Origin: Candidatus Calditenuaceae archaeon
Lineage (GTDB): Archaea; Thermoproteota; Nitrososphaeria_A; Caldarchaeales; Calditenuaceae
DNA length: 64,000 nt
Direction of reading: 5' to 3'
Assembly (NCBI GenBank): GCA_025058175.1
Contig: JANXED010000002.1
Span: forward strand, 1-64,000
Shown: positions 1 through 8,285 of the stretch, piece by piece
Layout: the number at the start of each line of letters is the position of its first letter
Numbering within the stretch: position 1 is the stretch's first letter
Position numbers and translations under genes: made by a program
The notes under the pieces: generated by a model
The model's database searches: none
What the model was told of the DNA's origin: nothing
Seen by the model: the letters and a program-made list of their open reading frames with translations, nothing else

Positions 1-1
1 G

Positions 2-256
2 TGGGGCATAGGACTCAAGGAGGCCTCGCACCTCCTTAGGAACGTGGGGTTCGAGGGACTCGCCGTGCTCGACCGACACATACTGAAGTGGATGGTCCTC
101 GCTGGTAGGCTGGTGTCGGTTCCGAGGACCATGACCAGAAGGAGATACCTCGAGCTCGAGAGGGAGTTCCTCCTTTGGGCTGAAGACTTGGGGATTAGAC
201 CCGAGGCCCTTGACCTTTTGCTCTGGTACGTCCAGACCGGAGAGATTCTGAAGTGA
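2..256 (+). CDS. N-glycosylase/DNA lyase, Ogg2-type (3' end only)
   Basis: C-terminal 84 residues of an 8-oxoguanine DNA glycosylase/AP lyase of the archaeal Ogg2 family, which removes oxidised guanine from DNA. Visible are the helix-hairpin-helix GIGLKEASHLLRN and the conserved LDRHILKW stretch; in this family the hairpin lysine is the Schiff-base nucleophile and the aspartate of LDRH is the catalytic acid. The reading frame is open from base 2, so the gene starts before the window. It ends in GEILK-stop, as Ogg2 proteins normally do shortly after LDLLLWY. Family assignment is from remembered motifs. Confidence 0.85.
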   Translation, partial: WGIGLKEASHLLRNVGFEGLAVLDRHILKWMVLAGRLVSVPRTMTRRRYLELEREFLLWAEDLGIRPEALDLLLWYVQTGEILK

Positions 257-349
257 AGGACGGCTGATTTACCGTCGATAACGCGCTAGTGTCTCTAGCT
301 TTACACAATTTCAGTAAGACGAAGTTTTTGGAAGAGATCCCTTCTGGTT

Positions 350-436
350 CGCCGGGGGCGGGATTTGAACCCGCGCGGGCCTCATCGGCCCAGTGGCTTA
401 GCAGGCCACCCCCCTACCGGGCTAGGGCACCCCGGC
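350..436 (-). tRNA. tRNA-Ser(GCT)
   Basis: On the minus strand the seven-base acceptor stem GCCGGGG pairs with CCCCGGC. The anticodon loop reads CTGCTAA (anticodon GCT), a long variable arm follows as expected for a class II tRNA, and the T arm contains GGTTCAAATCC. The discriminator base is G at 350 and CCA is not encoded. No intron is seen. Confidence 0.93.
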
Positions 437-465
437 TCGTCCTCAGCGACTCTAGCACCGCGCCA

Positions 466-473
466 CTATATGA
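466..473 (-). promoter_or_regulatory. TATA-like box of tRNA-Ser
   Basis: On the minus strand TTCATATAG lies about 30 bases before the tRNA-Ser 5' end, the usual spacing of an archaeal TATA box. Seen by eye only. Confidence 0.5.
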
Positions 474-506
474 ACGGTAGGACCAAGCAGCGAGTCGCCT
501 GGACCC

Positions 507-938
507 TCATTCAGCTCGCTGCGCGTGGATTTCCCTGAGCTCCTGGACAACTCTCTCGAGTCTGTTCACCTTATGAACCAATAACGCGATCAGCGCGATC
601 AGGCTGTAGCCGCCCTCGGTCCTCACGGCCTCCGGGAGCTCGTCCTCGAGGAACCCGATCAGGGTCTTCCCGCCGATCTCATAACGCTTCGGCTCCGGCA
701 GCTGGACCTCGAGATCACGCTCCTCCAGGGCCCTCACGTTTTGCTTCGCGCCACGCCTCGAGACGACCGTCAGCTCGGCCGTGACCACCTCGAGCGGGAA
801 GTCCTGAGCGTCGCCGATCGAGACGCGCCCCTCGCTGTCGAGCTTGATCACGCGTGCCCTGGCCTCTAGCTCCCTCAGCCTCCTCGCGACGTCGACCGAG
901 AGGCCGGTCTCCGAGTCGGTCTCGCGTATCTCCGGCAT
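507..938 (-). CDS. Small coiled-coil tail-module protein, function unknown
   Basis: A 143-residue acidic protein, last gene of the three-gene tail-tip set. The ATG at 938 overlaps the stop of the preceding gene as ATGA, so the two are translationally coupled; this start is preferred over an ATG 24 bases upstream. Residues about 8-30 are charged and likely helical, the middle looks beta-rich, and the C-terminus (SLIALIALLVHKVNRLERVV) is an amphipathic helix ending in a short coiled coil. I do not recognise a family. By position it could be a fibre chaperone or a trimerising tail component; that is inference. Confidence 0.6.
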   Translation of the reverse strand: MPEIRETDSETGLSVDVARRLRELEARARVIKLDSEGRVSIGDAQDFPLEVVTAELTVVSRRGAKQNVRALEERDLEVQLPEPKRYEIGGKTLIGFLEDELPEAVRTEGGYSLIALIALLVHKVNRLERVVQELREIHAQRAE

Positions 939-1996
939 CACTCGAACACCATGAAGAGGCACCTGACCCTACCCGTGAGGACCCGGACCTGCCAAACCCA
1001 CACCATCGGGTCGAAGGTGATCGCGGTCCCTCCGGAGCCCGTGAAGATCTGATCGTGGCTGTCGTTCAGCTCTACCGAGTTACTGGTCGCCGTGTCCAAG
1101 AACTCGATTCTGCTCAAGTAGGCCTCTACCGCGTTGAACATGTCCATCGTGATGGGGTTCTTATCATACCGCAAATTATGAGAATAGGTCAGTGATAGGT
1201 CACCACTACTGCTAGTCGCTACATCGGCAGAATAAGTGTAACGGCCTGAGAAATCTTGAGGTAACGGTTGATTTATGTTGTGCTGGACGCCGTTCACATA
1301 ATCTCTAGCGACTGATGGATTGGATGCCCCCCAAAACGACCGGTTGAGGTAATAATTCGCGGCCTCATTAGGGCGGCTGAGATGGAGCTCGTAATTGACC
1401 CTCAGTGCGTATTGAACCCGTATTTCTCCAGATATAAGCCCAGTAGCAAAAAGCGACCAGGAGCTACCGCCGTTTGACGAAAGCCAGACCGATGGAGAGA
1501 ACGTGCTCGAAGAGCCAAAAAGTATTATTTCTGAAGAACCACTCGGCAGATTGGGTCTCAGGACAATCGAGTAGTTAGTGTCCCAATTCAAAACGGGAGC
1601 GTTACTATACGGAGCCGTGAACGGCGCGTCAGTGATTAAGTCCTGTATTTTGCTCACCGGTCTTCCGGTGCTATCGGCGTTCCAAAGTTCTATCACGTAT
1701 GGAGGAGGCTGGGACGAGTTGAACCAGAAGGCCGCCCCAGTTAACGCTGGAGGCAACGGTGTGGCCCCGCTAGGTAGGTTCGTGGGCTGGGTAGGCGTTC
1801 TAAAGGAAACGGCGACCCTCTGATTGTTATTGGTTATGGAAGTATTCCTCGATGCGGTGTTAGGCTGCGGCGCGATATAAGTGGTGTTCGGCACTCCTGT
1901 GATGGTGAGCGTCTGCGAGGGCGTGGTGATTACCCTCCCTGACTCCCAGATTATTGGAACCGCCTTATTCCACCCGAGTATCAGGTATTCAACCAT
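938..1996 (-). CDS. Tail fibre-like / receptor-binding protein (inferred)
   Basis: A 352-residue protein rich in Ser, Thr, Asn, Pro and aromatic residues in its middle, the look of a beta-structured surface or fibre protein. Stretches such as WLSSNGGSSW and FWFNSSQPPPYVIELWNADSTGRP recall jelly-roll or lectin-like folds. Bases about 1170-1870 are clearly richer in A+T than both ends of the same reading frame, so the core of the gene has a different base composition. It starts 3 bases after the hub gene stop and overlaps the next gene by ATGA. No signal peptide is visible. The function is inferred from composition and neighbours. Confidence 0.55.
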   Translation of the reverse strand: MVEYLILGWNKAVPIIWESGRVITTPSQTLTITGVPNTTYIAPQPNTASRNTSITNNNQRVAVSFRTPTQPTNLPSGATPLPPALTGAAFWFNSSQPPPYVIELWNADSTGRPVSKIQDLITDAPFTAPYSNAPVLNWDTNYSIVLRPNLPSGSSEIILFGSSSTFSPSVWLSSNGGSSWSLFATGLISGEIRVQYALRVNYELHLSRPNEAANYYLNRSFWGASNPSVARDYVNGVQHNINQPLPQDFSGRYTYSADVATSSSGDLSLTYSHNLRYDKNPITMDMFNAVEAYLSRIEFLDTATSNSVELNDSHDQIFTGSGGTAITFDPMVWVWQVRVLTGRVRCLFMVFE

Positions 1997-1999
1997 AGC

Positions 2000-3938
2000 T
2001 CACGCCGCCCTCTCCTCATACGTGACCGTCAAGAGTGATATTCTAGGGCTCGTCGACGTAGCAGAAGGCCTCGAGAGGTTGAAGCGGACCGTAAGTCTCT
2101 CGCGCCCCAGCTCGTGAAGGACGTAATCGCTGTCGATCAGGAGCGGGTAAGCGGAGGAGAAGCCGATCCAGTTGACCCTCGTCGGGTTACCCACGACCGT
2201 CATCGTCCCGACGTTCACAGAATACATCGTCCATTCATTTGCCCTCTGGGCGACGACCGAGACCTCGCGGTAGTTGCTCGCGTCGTGGTAAAGCCTGACC
2301 CTGCAGGTGACGCCGTCGTCGAGGGGACAGAGGTAGAAGTTCATCCTTCTGACCCAGCCCGCTTCCAAGTTCAGGTCCCTCGAAGCCGGATAGAATATCT
2401 CGCCAGGGGTCCCATAGCTCAACGGCTCGAGCCTGACGCAGGACCCGACGAGGTAGCCCATCCTCGCGCCGATCACCCGCGCGCCCTGACTCGAGCCCCA
2501 GAGAGAGAACGCCGGGTGTCTGGTCATCGTGTGCACCCTGCCTGGCCACCTCCTGAGGTAGGCCCTCTTCGCCAACGCCCAACCCGGGAGCCTCAGGTCC
2601 CTGAGCGACCTGAGGACCTCGCCGGAGGCGTTCTTGAGCTCGACGACGACCTCGCCGTCGCCGGGGTAGCTGACCCAGCTGGCGTAGCACCAGCAGGCGA
2701 AGAGCTCGGAAGGCGGGACGAAGTCGACCTCGAACCAACCGTTGATACTACCGGAGGCGAGCTCGACCTCGCCGGTGACATCGTTCAGCCTGACGTTCGC
2801 GCCCCTGTGGAACGTTATCGGCCTCTTATTGACGTAGGTGACGAATCGGTAGCCGACGGCGGCGACGACCCTTTGCGTGTGGTAGAGGGTGGACCTCATC
2901 GACGCGAGCTCGTCCGTGCCGATCGCTTTGCCGAACCGCGCCGTTACGTCCCCACCGATGGCCTCGCTCAAGTAGTCCTCGAGGAGCTCGAGCCTCCCGC
3001 CCACCTCCAGCACGACGTGCGGATCAGGAGGCGCATACCTGATGCCTACGACGTGCATGTCGACGCCCGAGAGCCCCAGCTCCGGCAGGTCGATCCTCAC
3101 CATGCTGAACAGGTCTATCTGGCTCCGCTCGACGAAATCGCGGCGCACGGTGAGCCTGAGCTGCCGGCCGTATTCCCGGTTGAGGGCCAGCCTGATCCTC
3201 GCGCGGCGCTGGGCCTCGGCGGTGGAGGTGAGGAAGGGGTCGTGCACGACGACCGGAAGTTCGCCCCCGCCCTCGCTCACGTCCGCCATCACCTGGCCGC
3301 CGGCGCCCACGACGATGACCCGGTCCCTCAGGCGCCACCGATCCTCGCTGTACTCGGTCGCGGTCACGACGCGGCTGTCGATGGTGGCCACGGGTGCGCC
3401 CGGAGCCTTCGGCTTGAAGTACAACTTCCGGCCGGGCTTCATCCTGAGGTAGTAGTTGGTGCCGCGGGACACAGCAGTCATGACCTTGAGCGCGGACTCG
3501 TTCTGGATGGCCCATGGGGCTAGAAGAGCTGGCGTGTTCCGACTCGTCGACGTTAGCGACGTCGACGCCGCTCTCAAGCCTCGCCAAGTCCTTAACGATC
3601 GCGCCCGCACGGGTTCCGGCGGCGTACTCCCTGAAGACGACGTGTCGGTCCCACAGGACGAGCTCGGAAAGGGCCTGACAGACCGTCAGTCGACCGGACT
3701 TGCTGCTCGCCGACCTGCGGACGTTGACCACGAAGCCCTCGAACCTCGGGACCCCTCCCTGCAGGTACCGCACCTGGTGCCCTACCGCCGCGTCCTCGTC
3801 GAGCAGCGTGATCTCGAGCGACTCGAGCTGGTTTCCGCGGACTTCGTGGGAGAGGCTGACGACCCTGGAAGTGACCCTAGACCATCCGGCACCACTGCGG
3901 ACCTCAAGGTCCATGGATGCGACACCTCGGACGCCCAT
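2000..3938 (-). pseudogene. Tail baseplate hub-like protein (late control D / gp27 type), frameshifted
   Basis: Two reading frames together make about 645 residues. The first part (from 3938 or the ATG at 3914) reads VRYLQGGVPRFEGFVVNVRR and then a domain ending near GVDVANVDESEH. The second part continues near 3540 with TPALLAPWAIQNESALKVM, then a segment with VIVVGAGG and a TAEAQRRARIRLALNREYG helix, an order typical of the hub proteins of long-tailed phages. The C-terminal ~300 residues hold one or two beta-rich, carbohydrate-binding-like domains. One base must be skipped near 3531-3545, and the total length (3n+1) agrees with one extra base. Whether this is decay, sequencing error or recoding cannot be told from the sequence. 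Confidence 0.65.
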
Positions 3939-4055
3939 GGAACCCAGTCCGCAAACAGGAAGACTCGGGGCGCGTCGACTCCAGGCTCACGCCTGCGTCG
4001 GAGGAACCGCCGAGCTATCAGCCAAGAGGGGGAGGTAGGAGAAAGTGCAGAGCCA

Positions 4056-4343
4056 TTACTCGTACGTGACCTTTCCGCCCTTCTTGTAGACGTGCAGCAC
4101 TATCGAGGAGACTGCGCTCCTTATCCCGGGAATCGTGAGCAGCTTTTCGGAGATGAACCTCCTGAACGAGGTGACGTCCGTGGCATTCACGATCGCGACG
4201 ATGTCGTACTCCCCGGTCACCTCGTAGACGTCCGTCACCTCGTCGAACCTCGAGAGCGCCTCGCCGACTGCCTCGAGGCGGCCTGGCTCAACGAAGAGGT
4301 GGACCAGCGCCTTTACCCCAGCCAACTCCGAGTCCCACCTCAA
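4056..4343 (-). CDS. Lrp/AsnC ligand-binding (RAM) domain protein
   Basis: A 95-residue stand-alone RAM domain: the C-terminal effector-binding half of Lrp/AsnC regulators without a helix-turn-helix. The pattern is beta-alpha-beta-beta-alpha-beta, with GEYDIVAIVNATDVTSF in the middle and VSSIVLHVYKKG at the end. Family members of this size bind amino acids and may pair with full-length Lrp proteins. It lies 36 bases before the amino-acid permease on the same strand, so a role in sensing an amino acid is plausible but inferred. Confidence 0.85.
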   Translation of the reverse strand: MRWDSELAGVKALVHLFVEPGRLEAVGEALSRFDEVTDVYEVTGEYDIVAIVNATDVTSFRRFISEKLLTIPGIRSAVSSIVLHVYKKGGKVTYE

Positions 4344-4379
4344 CTCTCCGGTCTAGTTTTAAGGATGAGCCTGAAAGGC

Positions 4380-6281
4380 TCAGACGGCCTTCTTGAGGAG
4401 GACGACCCTCCCGGGGAACCTGGAGAGCACCGAGTGGATCCTCTCGCTGTGGGCGGAGGCCTTCAGGACCGAGGCCTTCTCGAAGCCCCTGACCAGGTAG
4501 ACGACGAAGTCCGCGTTCCCCGAAGTCAGCTCCCTGACCGCCGCCTCCTCGAAGTCCCCGATCTTGACCTCGTAGGTCACGGAGTAGCCCTTCGACCTCA
4601 GCTTGGAGGCAACCCGCTCAAGCTGGCGCTCCACCGCCTTCGTGTCCGGCTCAGCCTCGCCGGCCATCTCCCTCTCGATGACGCTGACCATCTTGATCTC
4701 GAACCTCGTGTCGGTGTAAGAGGTTATCGTCCTGACGACCGTCTCCGGGCTCTCGAAGGGCCTGACGAAGACCGTTAGGCTCATCCTGTATCCAGCAGGG
4801 ATCACCATCTCCCGCTCGCTGGTGTCGACGACCGCGAGCCCCAACACCCTCCTGCGGTAAACGGCGTAACCCAATACCCCGACCGCCATCCAGACCGTTC
4901 CGAGCAGCCTCCCCAGCGGGTGGAGGAGGAGGTAGAGTCCGAAGATGGCGGTGGTCACTGCCAGGCCGAGCGCCACCAGGACGGGGACCTCGAGCTCCTT
5001 GCCCTTCCACCTGACGACGACGGCGGGTCTCAGCTGCCAAGGCCTGTAGACGTTCCGCTCCTTGTACCTGAGCGCCATGACAGAGAGGAGCAGCATGATG
5101 TACCCGACCATTGCGCCGAAGTTGTAGAGGCTAGCGAGGAGCGGTATGTCGCCGGGGAGCGTGAGGGCCAGCCCGATCCCTCCGAAGAGCAGGATGGTCC
5201 TCGTCGGCGTCCCGAACCTCGGGTGGAGCCTGTAGAGCCAGTGCGGGAGGAGCGAGAGCTTCCCCATCGAGGCGGTCAATCTGGAGACGCCTATCACGCC
5301 GGTGTTGGAGGAGGCCAGCGACATGATCATCGCCGTGACCGCGACGACCAACGCGAGCTCCTCCCCGAGGACCTTGAACCTGCTCACGAGCGCGGCCACA
5401 GGGTTCTCGATCGAATCGACGATGGTCTCAACCTCTGTCACGCCTATCGCGAGGACGCTCATCAGGAGCACGGAGAGGGGGACTAGGAGGGCCGCGAGCT
5501 TCGCGGCCCTCGGGATCCACCTGTGAGGGGCCCTCGTCTCCTCCGCGGCCTGGGCGATCGACTCGACGCCGATGAACGAGGCCATCGCGATCGTCACGCC
5601 GTATAGGAAGTTGTTGGTCTGAACGTCGAAGAAGGGCACGTACTCGACTTCGGGAAGGAAGTCCCCGCTCCCCCACCTCGTGACCTGCTCGGCGAAGCGC
5701 TCGGGGTCGAACGAGGTGAGGTAGCCCACGAGGAAGATTACGGCTTGGACCGCTATGCTGAAGGCGACTATTACGGAGATAAGGCCCGCGGAGTACTTGA
5801 TCCCCACGTAGTTGAGGGCCAGGAGGAACGCGACCAGTAGCGCAGAGGTCAAGCCTAAGGAGCCGAACTTCACCGTCCCGAGGTCGAGCGAGAGGGCCTC
5901 GAGCTCTGGGAAGATGAAGTGGAGGTAGCCAGCGGAGGCGGTCGCGAAGAGGGAGATGCAGAGGAGGTAGTCGAGCATCAGCGCCCAGCCGGCCACGAAG
6001 CTCAGTAAGGTGTTCCAGGCCCTGAGCGCGTAGACGTGGACGCCTCCGGCGTAGGGGTACGCAGGCGCGAGCTCGCCGTACGAGAGAGCTATCGCGACGT
6101 AGGCCAGCGACCCGATTAGGAAGGCCAGCGGCGCGGCCCCTCCCGCGTACAGCATCGTGACGCCGAGCGCGATGAAGATGTCGGCCCCGACGTCGCCGTA
6201 CCCCATCGAGAAGGAACCGAACCACCCCACTTCCCGCTTGTACGTCCCTTGTTCCTCCGACATTCGGGATTCAGCCCCCAC
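4380..6281 (-). CDS. APC-family amino acid permease with C-terminal regulatory domain
   Basis: A 633-residue membrane protein. Residues about 25-465 carry roughly 12 hydrophobic segments, with an APC-type first helix (SFSMGYGDVGADIFIALG) and the AYPYAGGVHVYALRAW motif of amino acid/polyamine antiporters. After the last helices, residues about 480-633 are soluble and alternate strand and helix; they look like a universal-stress-protein-like domain seen on some prokaryotic APC proteins. An in-frame ATG six codons in could be the real start. The RAM-domain gene follows it. The substrate cannot be told. Confidence 0.85.
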   Translation of the reverse strand: MGAESRMSEEQGTYKREVGWFGSFSMGYGDVGADIFIALGVTMLYAGGAAPLAFLIGSLAYVAIALSYGELAPAYPYAGGVHVYALRAWNTLLSFVAGWALMLDYLLCISLFATASAGYLHFIFPELEALSLDLGTVKFGSLGLTSALLVAFLLALNYVGIKYSAGLISVIVAFSIAVQAVIFLVGYLTSFDPERFAEQVTRWGSGDFLPEVEYVPFFDVQTNNFLYGVTIAMASFIGVESIAQAAEETRAPHRWIPRAAKLAALLVPLSVLLMSVLAIGVTEVETIVDSIENPVAALVSRFKVLGEELALVVAVTAMIMSLASSNTGVIGVSRLTASMGKLSLLPHWLYRLHPRFGTPTRTILLFGGIGLALTLPGDIPLLASLYNFGAMVGYIMLLLSVMALRYKERNVYRPWQLRPAVVVRWKGKELEVPVLVALGLAVTTAIFGLYLLLHPLGRLLGTVWMAVGVLGYAVYRRRVLGLAVVDTSEREMVIPAGYRMSLTVFVRPFESPETVVRTITSYTDTRFEIKMVSVIEREMAGEAEPDTKAVERQLERVASKLRSKGYSVTYEVKIGDFEEAAVRELTSGNADFVVYLVRGFEKASVLKASAHSERIHSVLSRFPGRVVLLKKAV

Positions 6282-6331
6282 CTTCGGGCCGGTCGGTCAT
6301 AAAGGGTTAGCTTCCCGAGCGCCTGCTCAGG

Positions 6332-6748
6332 TCACGAGGTGGCGAAGAGGACCAACGCGGTCACCGCGAAGGCCAGGGCTATGAGCTGGCGGGGGTTAGG
6401 GACCTCCCCTAAGAGGACGAGGGCCAGCACGACCGTGACCATGGGGTAGAGCGAGGTGGTCACCACGACGATCGAGGAGGGGTTCGCCTCGAGGGCGACG
6501 TAGAACATGGCCGCGCCGAGGAAGCCGAGGGCCCCTGCGACGAGGCCCAGCGCCGCGAGGGACAGCGACTGGAATACCGCGGGCCGCGTGATCAGGATGA
6601 AGCCCGTGCTCGCGAGGATCTGACCGAGCGCCGCGAGGGCCGTCATCTCCCGCCATCCGAGCTGCTGGGAGAGCACCCTTCCGAGGAGGCCCCATGTCCC
6701 CCAGAAGAGGAGGGCGAGGAGGGCCGCGACGAACCACCTGAGCTCCAC
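6332..6748 (-). CDS. DMT/EamA-type small membrane transporter
   Basis: A 138-residue protein with four or five hydrophobic segments, equal to one EamA repeat. The first helix (ALLALLFWGTWGLLGRVLS) and the later SSIVVVTTSLYPMVTVVLALVLLGE segment match the drug/metabolite transporter family. Single-repeat members work as dimers. The substrate is unknown. Confidence 0.8.
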   Translation of the reverse strand: MELRWFVAALLALLFWGTWGLLGRVLSQQLGWREMTALAALGQILASTGFILITRPAVFQSLSLAALGLVAGALGFLGAAMFYVALEANPSSIVVVTTSLYPMVTVVLALVLLGEVPNPRQLIALAFAVTALVLFATS

Positions 6749-6810
6749 GGAGCCGAGAGGCCCGAGCCAAGTGATAATTTTTGTCCCGCAGGGCCTGAAG
6801 CTTCAGGAGG

Positions 6811-7347
6811 TCACCACTTCCCGGTCTCGCCGCGAAGCATCTCGCTGATGTGGACCCTGTCGATGTGCTTGGAGAGCTCCTTCGCGTCCTTCAGCGTAGA
6901 GCCGCAGTAGGGGCAGGTGATGCCCTTCTCCTCCTCCAGCTCCGGGAGCAGGGACTTCTCGACCAGCTCACCGGCGAGCGCCACGGTCGTGAGGACCCCG
7001 AGGACTCTGTCGCCCTCCATCACCACTATCCTCCTTATCCCCTTCTGGGACATGACCGCTATCGCGTCGCTGACCTTCCTGTCGGGGGTGATGGTGACGA
7101 GCGGGGAGGACTTGATCTCGCCGAGCTTCACCCTCCTCGGGTCCTTCCCCTCCGCGACCACCCTGTAGAGCACGTCCCTCTCGGTCACGATCCCGACCGC
7201 CTTCCCCCCCTTCGAGACGAGGACGCTGGTCACGCCCCTCTCACGCATCGTCCTGACCGCATCCGAGACGGACGTGTTCTCGTCGAGGACGACGTAATCG
7301 GTCCTCGCGTGCTTTATCACGGGGTCTGCCAGGATGTCGGGCTTCAA
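6811..7347 (-). CDS. CBS-pair protein with C-terminal C2H2-like zinc finger
   Basis: A 178-residue protein. Two CBS motifs fill residues about 12-130 (TVSDAVRTMRERGVTSVLVS and KVSDAIAVMSQKGIRRIVVM), a pair that usually binds an adenosyl nucleotide. The last ~35 residues contain CPYCGSTLKDAKELSKHIDRVH, a Cys-x2-Cys-x12-His-x4-His finger. The combination suggests a nucleotide-responsive regulator that contacts nucleic acid or protein through the finger; that is inference. It stands alone between short gaps. Confidence 0.85.
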   Translation of the reverse strand: MKPDILADPVIKHARTDYVVLDENTSVSDAVRTMRERGVTSVLVSKGGKAVGIVTERDVLYRVVAEGKDPRRVKLGEIKSSPLVTITPDRKVSDAIAVMSQKGIRRIVVMEGDRVLGVLTTVALAGELVEKSLLPELEEEKGITCPYCGSTLKDAKELSKHIDRVHISEMLRGETGKW

Positions 7348-7395
7348 CCCGCAGGACCGCCCTGCCGGAATCTCATAAACCCATACGCGAAGCCG

Positions 7396-7905
7396 TCAGT
7401 GGGGCTGCTGGGCCTCTGCCAGCTTGGTCACGACGACCCTGTAGTCCTTCGGGAGCTTGCTCGCGGCGATCCTCAGCGCCTCCTTCCCGAGCTCGAGGTT
7501 CTTGCCGTCGACGTAGAGGCTCATCACCTCCTTCCCCGCGAAGACCTGCGCGGCCCTTCCCACCGGCCTCCCGAAGGCCCTGCTCATCCCCTCCTGGAGC
7601 CTGTCGGCGTGGGCCCCGAAGATCAGCTTGTTCTCCCTCAGGACGTGGTGCGGGTGGGCCCTGATCACGAGGTAGAAGTCGTTCCCGATCTTCGAGCTGA
7701 GGAACTTCCCGGCGGCGACCCTCGAGGACTCCAGGGCCACGTCCCGTATCTGACAGTCGGTGTTCGCTATTAGGTCCAGCCTGTACTCGTAGTTCTCCCT
7801 CCAGGAGCCGTAGTCGTACTTCGCGATCCTCGGCTGCGGAGCGCCCGCTATCATGTCGGCCCGCGTGTAGGGCCTCTCGATCGCCCTGAAGTTCTTCGCC
7901 TTCAT
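7396..7905 (-). CDS. rpl10e: Ribosomal protein L10e (L16 family)
   Basis: A 169-residue large-subunit protein of the L10e/uL16 family, which sits near the peptidyl-transferase centre and the tRNA elbow. It begins MKAKNFRAIERPYTR, the normal start, with a GGGG stretch just upstream; the frame is open 14 codons further up but those residues do not belong to the family. Internal motifs include VIRAHPHHVLRENKL and GADRLQ-like and GMSRAFGRPVGRAA segments. Full length. Confidence 0.95.
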   Translation of the reverse strand: MKAKNFRAIERPYTRADMIAGAPQPRIAKYDYGSWRENYEYRLDLIANTDCQIRDVALESSRVAAGKFLSSKIGNDFYLVIRAHPHHVLRENKLIFGAHADRLQEGMSRAFGRPVGRAAQVFAGKEVMSLYVDGKNLELGKEALRIAASKLPKDYRVVVTKLAEAQQPH

Positions 7906-8010
7906 CCCCCTGCTTTCCGGGCCCTCAGGATAAAAACCGATCAGCACCGCACGGTCTGCCCCTCCGGGAAACCTCTATCTCTCCACGAGAGCGGTCTGGG
8001 CCGAGGGGAC

Positions 8011-8280
8011 TTGGCGTTCATGGTCAGGATGGTAGGAGCGCTGATGATGGCCGGCGGGATCCTCGGTGTCGCGTTCTACACCGGCGTGATGACGGGGCTG
8101 GTGAGGCTCGTGGAGAGGGAGGTCCTGATAGCCTGGAGCGTCTACGCGATCTCGGTCGGCCTCATGCTGCTGGTTGCGCTCCTCGGGTACGTCGCCCTCA
8201 CAGCCCCCGTTCCCAAAAGCGGCGACCCCAAAGGCGGGCGGATCGGAGGTCAAGGCTTATCCCTAGAGGAGGTCGTTTAA
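8011..8280 (+). CDS. Small membrane protein, function unknown
   Basis: An 89-residue protein with two hydrophobic segments (about residues 8-30 and 42-65) and a polar tail. A TTG at 8011 follows a GAGGGGA ribosome-binding site at good spacing; an ATG three codons in is the alternative. It ends 5 bases before the MEMO gene, so the two are probably one transcript. I do not recognise a family. Confidence 0.65.
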   Translation: MAFMVRMVGALMMAGGILGVAFYTGVMTGLVRLVEREVLIAWSVYAISVGLMLLVALLGYVALTAPVPKSGDPKGGRIGGQGLSLEEVV

Positions 8281-8285
8281 CGTCG

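Noticed and set aside
350-436. tRNA-Ser as the integration site of the tail module
   Set aside because: The tail genes lie on the 5' side of the tRNA, and no copy of its 3' end was found near 3940-4060. Typical integration leaves the element at the 3' side.
938-1996. Fibre-like gene as the target of a diversity-generating retroelement
   Set aside because: No reverse transcriptase and no template repeat were seen in the window.
2114-3523. Long plus-strand frame opposite the tail hub, and many similar long frames elsewhere
   Set aside because: They are antisense shadows typical of GC-rich DNA, with Arg/Pro/Asp-rich low-complexity products and no family motifs.
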